64,000 nt of DNA from Mesorhizobium sp. L-2-11 (GTDB taxonomy: Bacteria > Pseudomonadota > Alphaproteobacteria > Rhizobiales > Rhizobiaceae): contig NZ_AP023257.1 of the NCBI RefSeq assembly GCF_016756595.1, forward strand, positions 1,240,001 through 1,304,000, read 5' to 3'. Position numbers and translations under genes: made by a program. The notes beneath the pieces were generated by a model. It worked only from the letters and a program-made list of their open reading frames with translations. It did no database searches and was not told the DNA's origin. Below, piece after piece: positions 58,199 to 64,000 of this stretch. Every line of letters begins with the position of its first letter. Positions within the stretch are counted from its first letter, which is position 1.

Positions 58199-58288
58199 GG
58201 ATTGCGCTGCCGGAAAGACGGCATCCGCCCAAATCCGCCTCATACATTCGTCCGATGTCGACGCCGTTTCGAAAAGGTCCCGCCGCAA

Positions 58289-58318
58289 TTTACAACTAAC
58301 ATGTTAGTGTGGTAGTAC
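58289..58318 (+). promoter_or_regulatory. Promoter and GntR-type operator of the aldolase/ABC operon
   Basis: TTTACA (58289-58294), an 18-base spacer, then TAGTAC (58313-58318). A perfect 12-base palindrome CTAACATGTTAG (58296-58307) fills the spacer, a good place for the GntR repressor encoded downstream. Confidence 0.55.
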
Positions 58319-58347
58319 TGCGTGCACGCCGACATCTGGAGAGAATA

Positions 58348-59232
58348 GTGGCCTCGCGCTTTGGTCTTTCGGTTGCCCTCGCCACGCCATTCGATGCGTC
58401 CGGGCAAATCGCCATCCATCCCATGATCACGCAGGCCCGGGCTTGCCTTGGCGCCGGCTGCAGCAGCGCCACGCTCTTCGGCACCACCGGGGAAGGCGCT
58501 TCCGTGGGCACGGCAGAGCGGCGGATTATTACCGAGGCCATGCTGGCCGCCGGCATTCCGGCACTTCAGCTCGTTGCCGGCGTGCTGGTCGATGCAGCAG
58601 AAGACGCCGCCGAACAGGCGCGGCATGCCTTGCAGTGCGGCGTCCGCAACATCCTGCTGGCTCCGCCGAGCTACTTCAAGAATGTCGGCGAGGATGGGCT
58701 GTTCGGATGGTTTTCTGCCGTCTTCGCCGCGCTCGGCCCGCTGGCTCGCGGCATCCTCCTCTACAACATCCCCTCTGTCACCATGGTGCCGCTCCCGCTT
58801 ACCCTGATCGGTCGGCTGTGTGCGGCCTTCCCCGGCGTGGTCGCCGGTGTCAAGGATTCGGGTGGCGACTGGAGTTACAGCGAGGCGCTGTTAAGAGCCC
58901 ATGGCGACATGGTGATCCTGATCGGCGACGAGCGGCACCTGGCCAGAAGCGTGCGCCAGGGCGGGCAGGGCGCCATTTCCGGCATGGCCAATTTCGTAAC
59001 CGGCGAAATCCGCGCCATGGCAGAGGATGGGCGCGACGATGCCCGTGTCGAGAGCTTCGTGCTCGAATTGCTTAGATATCCGGTCATCCCGGCGGTGAAG
59101 GTCATGGTGGCGCGCAAAACCGGCGACGAGCGCTGGCTGGCGGTCCGTCCGCCGCTGGAGCCGATCGGTTCGCAGGGGCGGCAACAGCTTGCTGCCGCCT
59201 ATGACAGGCTGTTTGCGACAGAGCCGGCCTGA
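58348..59232 (+). CDS. DapA-family (dihydrodipicolinate synthase-like) aldolase or dehydratase
   Basis: A 294-residue class I aldolase-type TIM barrel. Hallmarks are LFGTTGEGASV near residue 45, the catalytic tyrosine in ILLYNIPS near residue 137 and the Schiff-base lysine in VVAGVKDSGGDW near residue 166. Given the neighbouring sugar importer and GntR regulator it more likely acts on a keto-deoxy sugar acid or related compound than in lysine synthesis. The GTG at 58348 has GGAGA five bases upstream and fits the family start; the frame opens at 58309. Confidence 0.83.
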   Translation: MASRFGLSVALATPFDASGQIAIHPMITQARACLGAGCSSATLFGTTGEGASVGTAERRIITEAMLAAGIPALQLVAGVLVDAAEDAAEQARHALQCGVRNILLAPPSYFKNVGEDGLFGWFSAVFAALGPLARGILLYNIPSVTMVPLPLTLIGRLCAAFPGVVAGVKDSGGDWSYSEALLRAHGDMVILIGDERHLARSVRQGGQGAISGMANFVTGEIRAMAEDGRDDARVESFVLELLRYPVIPAVKVMVARKTGDERWLAVRPPLEPIGSQGRQQLAAAYDRLFATEPA

Positions 59233-59256
59233 ACGGCAAAGGGGAAGCGCGCTGAA

Positions 59257-59916
59257 ATGGACGACAGCAGCGAACCGGCAACCCTCAGGGAAAGAGCTTA
59301 TGCCAGCTTCACGCGGCATTTGCTGGCCCGCGATCTGCGGCCGGGACAGTTCGTGTCGCAGCGCGAACTGGTTGCCTTTACCGGGCTGCCGCTTGGCGCC
59401 ATCCGTGAGATCGTGCCGCGTCTCGAGGCGGAGGGGCTTTTGACGACCATCCCGCAACGCGGCATGCAGATCGCCCATATCGACATCAACCTGATCCGCG
59501 AGGCCTTCCAGTTTCGCCTGTTCATGGAGCGCGAGGCCGTGGCGCTGTTCACCGTCAACGCCTCCGACGCCGTACTCGCCCGCCTGCGGCGCGAGCATGA
59601 GGACATGCTGGCTCAAGCCTTGTCGCAGGCGCCGACGCCGGAAATGGAAGCCAAGGCCCAGAACATCGATTGGGCCATGCACGACACCTTCATCGATGCG
59701 CTGGGCAACGAGATCATCGCCAAGGCGTATCTGGTCAATTCGGTAAAGATCAGGCTGATCCACCAGGAGCGTTTCCGCATCGACGGGCGCGTCGTGCCGG
59801 TGATGCAGGAGCACCTGACGGTGATCGAAGCGCTCGAGAGCCGCGATCCGCAAAAGGCGGTCGAGGCGATCAGCCGGCATATCGACAATGCGCGCCGGTT
59901 GGCGCTCCAGATCTGA
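59257..59916 (+). CDS. GntR-family (FadR/FCD) transcriptional regulator
   Basis: A 219-residue regulator. The winged helix at residues 10-75 contains LRPGQFVSQRELVAFTGLPL and ALREIV-like AIREIVPRLEAEGLLTT. The FCD ligand domain follows, with metal-site residues in DWAMHDTFIDALGN near residue 137 and EHLTVIEALESRD near residue 190 with HIDNARR. It lies 24 bases after the aldolase gene and 63 before the binding-protein gene, so it is within the operon that it probably represses. Confidence 0.87.
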   Translation: MDDSSEPATLRERAYASFTRHLLARDLRPGQFVSQRELVAFTGLPLGAIREIVPRLEAEGLLTTIPQRGMQIAHIDINLIREAFQFRLFMEREAVALFTVNASDAVLARLRREHEDMLAQALSQAPTPEMEAKAQNIDWAMHDTFIDALGNEIIAKAYLVNSVKIRLIHQERFRIDGRVVPVMQEHLTVIEALESRDPQKAVEAISRHIDNARRLALQI

Positions 59917-59979
59917 GGACGTATGGTTCGCGGCTGCCGCGACGCTATCCACAACGACAGCAACCCAAGGGAGGAAGAA

Positions 59980-61317
59980 ATGTCGTCCAATCCGTTCAAG
60001 CCAACGAGAAGGCAAGTCCTTGCAGGAACCACGGCGCTCGCAGCCGCGGGCCTGGCCGGCCTTCGCCCGAGCTTTTCCGCCAGCGTCGACTGGAAACGCT
60101 TTGCCGGCACCACGCTCGACGTCAATCTGGTGAAAAGCCCGCGCAGCGACACCATCCTGAAATACATCGCCGAATTCGAGGAACTGACCGGCATCAAGGT
60201 CAATGCCGAGGCGACGCCGGAACAGCAGCAGCGGCAGAAGACGGTGATCGAGCTGAGCTCCGGCAGGCCGAGCTTCGATGTCGTGCATCTGAGCTACCAC
60301 GTGCAGAAGCGCCAGTTCGAAAAGGGTGGCTGGCTGGCCGACATCGCCAGCTATCTCGCCGATCCGACCCTGACCGATCCCGGGCTGGTCGAAAGCGATT
60401 TCGCCGAGGCCGGCATGCTTTTCGCCAAGGACAACCAGGGCGTGCTGCGTTCGCTGCCCTTCTCGGTGGACTACTGGATCGTCTACTGGAACAAGGAGCT
60501 GTTCGAGGCCAAGGGCCTCAAATATCCTGAATCGTTCGACCAGCTGGTGGCCGCCGCCGAAGCGTTGACCGATCCATCGACCAACACGTTCGGTTTCGTC
60601 GCCCGCGGCCTCAAGAATGCCAACACGCCGGTGTGGACGTCGCTGATGCTCGGCTACGACATGACGCCGCTCGACGACAAGGGAAAGCTGCGCACCGAAA
60701 CGCCCGAGGCGATCGAGGCCGCTGCCCTCTACCAGAGGCTGATGACCAAGTCCGCCCCTCCGGGCGTCACCGGCTTCAATTGGGCTGAAGCGCAGTCCGC
60801 CTTCCTGCAGGGCAAGATCGGCATGTGGTTCGATGGCGTCGGTTTTGCCCCGCCGATGGAAAACCCTGAAAAGTCGCGCGTGGTCGGCAAGGTCGGCTAT
60901 GGCGTGATGCCCAAGGGGCCCAAGGCGCATGCCTCCGGGACGTTTGGCGACGGCCTCGGCGTGACCGCCTCCAGTGAAAAGAAGGAAGCTGCCTATCTCT
61001 TCTGTCAGTGGGGGGTTTCCCCGGCGATGGGCGCGCGCCTGCTCCAGGCCGGCGCCGGCGTGCCGTTCCGCAAGTCGGTGCTGGAAGATCCCAAGGTGCG
61101 CGAAGGCGTCACCATGCCGGCAAGCTGGCTCGATGCCGTGGTTCAGTCCGGCAATATCAGCAGGCTGGCGCTGCCGGTGATCATCCCGGTCACCGAGTTC
61201 CGCGACATTTATGGCGTGGCGCTGACCAACATGATTGCCGGCGCCGATCCTGCCGAAGAGCTGAAGAAGGCCACCGCGCAGTTCCAGCCGGTTCTCGACA
61301 GGAGCGAGCAGGGCTGA
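59980..61317 (+). CDS. Family-1 ABC sugar-binding protein, possible Tat export
   Basis: A 445-residue extracellular solute-binding protein. The leader holds a twin arginine (PTRRQVLAGTTALAAAGLAG), close to the Tat consensus. The mature part has LKYIAEFEELTGIKVNAEAT near residue 62, FDVVHLSYHVQKRQFEKGGW and the sugar-stacking region PFSVDYWIVYWNKELFEAKG near residue 160. It feeds the two permeases downstream. The ATG at 59980 has GGGAGGA seven bases upstream. The substrate is unknown. It overlaps the first permease by one base. Confidence 0.88.
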   Translation: MSSNPFKPTRRQVLAGTTALAAAGLAGLRPSFSASVDWKRFAGTTLDVNLVKSPRSDTILKYIAEFEELTGIKVNAEATPEQQQRQKTVIELSSGRPSFDVVHLSYHVQKRQFEKGGWLADIASYLADPTLTDPGLVESDFAEAGMLFAKDNQGVLRSLPFSVDYWIVYWNKELFEAKGLKYPESFDQLVAAAEALTDPSTNTFGFVARGLKNANTPVWTSLMLGYDMTPLDDKGKLRTETPEAIEAAALYQRLMTKSAPPGVTGFNWAEAQSAFLQGKIGMWFDGVGFAPPMENPEKSRVVGKVGYGVMPKGPKAHASGTFGDGLGVTASSEKKEAAYLFCQWGVSPAMGARLLQAGAGVPFRKSVLEDPKVREGVTMPASWLDAVVQSGNISRLALPVIIPVTEFRDIYGVALTNMIAGADPAEELKKATAQFQPVLDRSEQG

Positions 61318-62276
61318 TGTCCGCCATCGCCCCAGAACGCACCGGGGCGACGACAGATCGCACCGGGGTGACGACGCAAGCCATCGAAGGGAGCCAGACG
61401 ATCCGGCTGGCTCCCAACTACTGGCCCTTCGTCGTTCCGGCGCTCGTCGTCGTTAGCGCCGTGATCGTCTTTCCCTGGGCTTTCACGCTCTGGATGAGCG
61501 TCAACCGCTGGACGCTCGGCCAGTCGCGGAGCTTTGCCGGGATGGAAAACTATCTCCGTCTGGCCAGCGACCCGCGATTCTGGGAATCGCTTGTTCATAC
61601 GTTGACCTACACCTCGCTGTCGGTGGCAGCGCCGATGTTGTTGGGCACTGTCGCCGCCCTGATCTTCGACGCCAGGTTTCCGCTGCGCGGCCTGCTGCGC
61701 GGCGTCTTCGTCATGCCGATGATGGCAACGCCCGTTGCCGTGGCGCTGGTCTGGACGATGATGTTCCATCCCCAGCTCGGCGTGCTCAACTACCTTCTAT
61801 CGCTGGTCGGCATCCCGGCGCAGGAATGGATATTCAACGCCAACACGGTCATCCCTTCGCTGGTTGCGGTCGAAACCTGGCAGTGGACGCCACTGGTGAT
61901 GCTGATCGTGCTGGGCGGGCTGGCCTCGGTGCCGCGCGAGCCGTTCGAGAGCGCCGAGATCGACGGCGCCAACGCCTGGCAGCAATTCCGCTACCTCACT
62001 TTGCCGATGATCGCGCCGTTCCTGATGATTGCGCTGATCATCCGCACCATCGATGCGCTGAAGAGCTTCGACATCATCTATGCGATGACCCAGGGCGGGC
62101 CGGGCACGGCGTCCGAAACCATCAACATCTATCTCTACAACACCGCCTTCTCCTATTACGACATCGGCTATGGCTCGGCCATGGCCGTGGTGTTCTTCAT
62201 CGTCATCGTGGCGCTGTCCTTCATTCTCCTGATGCTGCGCCAGCGCTCGCAGTGGAACGACGCGGAGGGCAAATAG
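61317..62276 (+). CDS. ABC sugar transporter permease (MalF/UgpA type)
   Basis: A 319-residue membrane protein. After a polar tail of about 35 residues come six hydrophobic segments, the first FVVPALVVVSAVIVFPWAFTL. The ATPase-contact motif is ESAEIDGANAWQQFRYLTLP near residues 213-232. A QGGPGTASETINIYLYNTAF stretch typical of family-1 permeases follows. The start is fixed by the TGATG overlap with the binding-protein stop. It pairs with the next gene. Confidence 0.9.
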   Translation: MSAIAPERTGATTDRTGVTTQAIEGSQTIRLAPNYWPFVVPALVVVSAVIVFPWAFTLWMSVNRWTLGQSRSFAGMENYLRLASDPRFWESLVHTLTYTSLSVAAPMLLGTVAALIFDARFPLRGLLRGVFVMPMMATPVAVALVWTMMFHPQLGVLNYLLSLVGIPAQEWIFNANTVIPSLVAVETWQWTPLVMLIVLGGLASVPREPFESAEIDGANAWQQFRYLTLPMIAPFLMIALIIRTIDALKSFDIIYAMTQGGPGTASETINIYLYNTAFSYYDIGYGSAMAVVFFIVIVALSFILLMLRQRSQWNDAEGK

Positions 62277-63098
62277 ATGAGCTCACGGTTGCTCAACCAG
62301 ATCGGCCTGTTTTTCGCGGCTCTGGTCATCGTCTCGCCGGCGATTCTGTTCTTTCTCTGGATGATCTCGCTGTCGCTGAAGTTCGAAATCGACAACGGCG
62401 CCTATCCGCCGATCCTGATCCCCGAACGCTTTGCCTGGTCGAACTATGTAAAAGTGTTCGAGGAGAACAATTTCCTGCTCTATCTCTGGAATTCGGTTCT
62501 GGTGACCGGCACGGCGACACTGCTGGCGCTGCTGATCGGCGTACCGGCCGGCTATGGCATAGCGCGGCTCAAGGCCGAAAAATCGGCGGTCGTCATCATG
62601 ATCGCCCGTATGACGCCGGGGCTATCGTATCTCATCCCGCTGTTTCTGCTGTTCCAATGGATCGGCATCCTCGGCACGCTCTGGCCGCAGATCATCATCC
62701 ACCTGGTGGTGACGGTGCCGATCGTGGTCTGGGTGATGATCGGCTATTTCGAGACCACGCCGATGGAACTGGAAGAGGCGGCCAATATCGACGGCGCCAG
62801 CTCCTGGCAGGTGTTCCGGCTGGTTGCCCTGCCCATCGCCAAGCCGGGCATCGTTGTCGCCTTCATCCTGTCGGTCATCTTTTCGTGGAACAATTTCGTC
62901 TTCGGCGTGGTGCTCGCCAGCCGCGAGACGCGCACGCTGCCGGTCGCCGTCTACAACATGCTCTCCTATGAGCAGGTGAGCTGGGGCCCGCTCGCCGCCG
63001 CCGCACTGGTGGTGACGCTGCCGGTGCTGGTTCTGACCATGTTCGCGCAAAAGCAGATCGTCGCCGGGCTGACCGCCGGCGCGGTCAAGGGCGGCTGA
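62277..63098 (+). CDS. ABC sugar transporter permease (MalG/UgpE type)
   Basis: A 273-residue permease with six membrane segments, starting [20 protein letters not shown]. The EAA contact motif is [20 protein letters not shown] near residue 162, followed by [24 protein letters not shown] in two parts. It abuts the previous stop directly (no gap). With the upstream permease it forms the channel for the binding protein at 59980. Confidence 0.9.
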   Translation: MSSRLLNQIGLFFAALVIVSPAILFFLWMISLSLKFEIDNGAYPPILIPERFAWSNYVKVFEENNFLLYLWNSVLVTGTATLLALLIGVPAGYGIARLKAEKSAVVIMIARMTPGLSYLIPLFLLFQWIGILGTLWPQIIIHLVVTVPIVVWVMIGYFETTPMELEEAANIDGASSWQVFRLVALPIAKPGIVVAFILSVIFSWNNFVFGVVLASRETRTLPVAVYNMLSYEQVSWGPLAAAALVVTLPVLVLTMFAQKQIVAGLTAGAVKGG

Positions 63099-63142
63099 AG
63101 CCGCATCCCAGCTCGACATCACTCTTCTCCTGGAGAAATCCA

Positions 63143-64000
63143 ATGGCATCGGTAACCATCAACAACGTGCAGAAGGCTTTCGGAGCCACCAAGATCATTC
63201 ACGACGTCAGCGTCGACATCGCCGACGGCGAGTTCGTCATCCTGGTCGGCCCGTCGGGATGCGGAAAGTCGACGCTGCTGCGCATGATCGCCGGACTTGA
63301 AACGATCTCGGGCGGCAAGATCACCATCGGCGAGCGCATGGTCAACAATCTGCGGGCGCGGGACCGCAACATCGCCATGGTGTTCCAGAACTATGCGCTC
63401 TATCCGCATATGACGGTGGCCGACAATATGGGCTTTGCGCTCAAGATCAAGAAAGCCGATCCCGCCGATACCGCTGGCCGCGTCAGGAATGCCGCCAGCA
63501 TCCTCGGCCTTGAAAAGCTGCTTGAGCGCTATCCGCGTCAGCTCTCCGGCGGCCAGCGCCAGCGCGTCGCCATGGGCCGCGCCATCGTGCGCGACCCGCA
63601 GGTCTTCCTGTTCGACGAGCCGCTCTCCAATCTCGACGCCAAGCTGCGCGTCCAGATGCGCGGCGAGATCAAGGCGCTGCACCAGCGGCTCGGCACCACC
63701 ACGATCTACGTCACGCATGACCAGATCGAAGCCATGACCATGGCCGACAAGATCGTCGTGCTGCATGACGGCCTGGTCGAGCAGATCGGCGCGCCGCTCG
63801 ACCTCTACGACCAGCCGGCCAATCTCTTCGTTGCCGGCTTTATCGGCTCGCCCGCGAAGGCGTGTTCCGCAGCGCCGGCGGGCTGATCCTGCCGCTGCCG
63901 GTAGGCGCCCGCCCGACCGACGCTGCAGGACGCGAACTTGTCTACGGCATCCGCCCCGAGCACATCCGCGCGACTGCCCAGGGCATGCCGGGCACGGTCA
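63143..64000 (+). pseudogene. UgpC/MalK-type ABC ATPase, frameshifted, 3' end outside window
   Basis: The nucleotide-binding domain is complete: Walker [10 protein letters not shown] near residue 36, signature LSGGQRQR near residue 133, Walker [17 protein letters not shown] near residue 153 and [16 protein letters not shown]. After VAGFIGSPA (codon ending 63856) the family's MNFxxG block is missing, and the frame runs to a stop at 63886. The C-terminal TOBE domain continues in another frame from about 63859 ([17 protein letters not shown], then VYGIRPEHIRAT) to the window edge. A loss of about 13 bases explains this. A 247-residue product with an intact ATPase but no TOBE domain might still work. 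Confidence 0.8.

Noticed and set aside
1..64000. Search for tRNA, rRNA, prophage and integrase sites
   Set aside because: No cloverleaf with CCA end, rRNA signature, integrase or phage structural gene was recognised by eye; a covariance search would be needed to exclude small RNAs fully.

Overview
The window looks like chromosome of an alphaproteobacterium of the order Hyphomicrobiales, most likely a Mesorhizobium-like rhizobium. The reasons are the high GC content, the PhyR-NepR-EcfG stress module, HWE histidine kinases, single-domain sugar ABC ATPases with ROK regulators, a perfect CtrA-type box carrying a GANTC methylation site, and several families of short hairpin repeats typical of rhizobial intergenic DNA. 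No rRNA, tRNA or CRISPR array was seen. The genus is inferred, not shown.

Layout. 1-5 kb: the tail of a HicB antitoxin, a VOC protein and a glutathione S-transferase with a histone-H1-like tail, an acyltransferase, a candidate small RNA and two small proteins. 5.1-11.6 kb: a phosphate operon, pstSCAB-phoU-phoB, behind a three-unit Pho box. 11.8-16.7 kb: a ROK repressor divergent from a xylose-type ABC transporter (xylF-xylH-xylG). 16.8-29.8 kb: a general stress response island with phyR, nepR, ecfG, three HWE kinases, a FAT-GUY-type single-domain regulator and stress-type membrane and envelope proteins. 29.8-36.4 kb: a sulfatase/phosphonate monoester hydrolase, a ring-cleaving dioxygenase with an esterase and a small GNAT protein, a membrane dipeptidase and an amine oxidase. 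36.6-42.3 kb: a hybrid kinase with two response regulators, a small exported protein and an L,D-transpeptidase. 42.3-47.4 kb: an RND efflux pump with a divergent TetR regulator. 47.7-49.0 kb: an IS4-family element inserted in a mosaic repeat. 49.2-64 kb: carbohydrate genes in three transcription units: a six-gene reverse-strand operon of sugar oxidoreductase, isomerases, epimerase and kinase; a tagatose kinase plus tagatose-6-phosphate epimerase pair; and a DapA-like aldolase, GntR regulator and family-1 ABC importer whose ATPase gene is frameshifted.

The strongest new signal is regulatory. Between 19.2 and 28.3 kb there are nine exact copies of GGAAC-N16-CGTT, the EcfG promoter. All have the same 16-nt spacer, and each lies just upstream of a gene and points at it. 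They include the divergent pair in the phyR/nepR gap. About two dozen consecutive genes here therefore look like the stress sigma-factor circuit together with a local part of its regulon. Two genes shorter than 60 codons (21250-21417 and 40956-41123) were read directly from the sequence.
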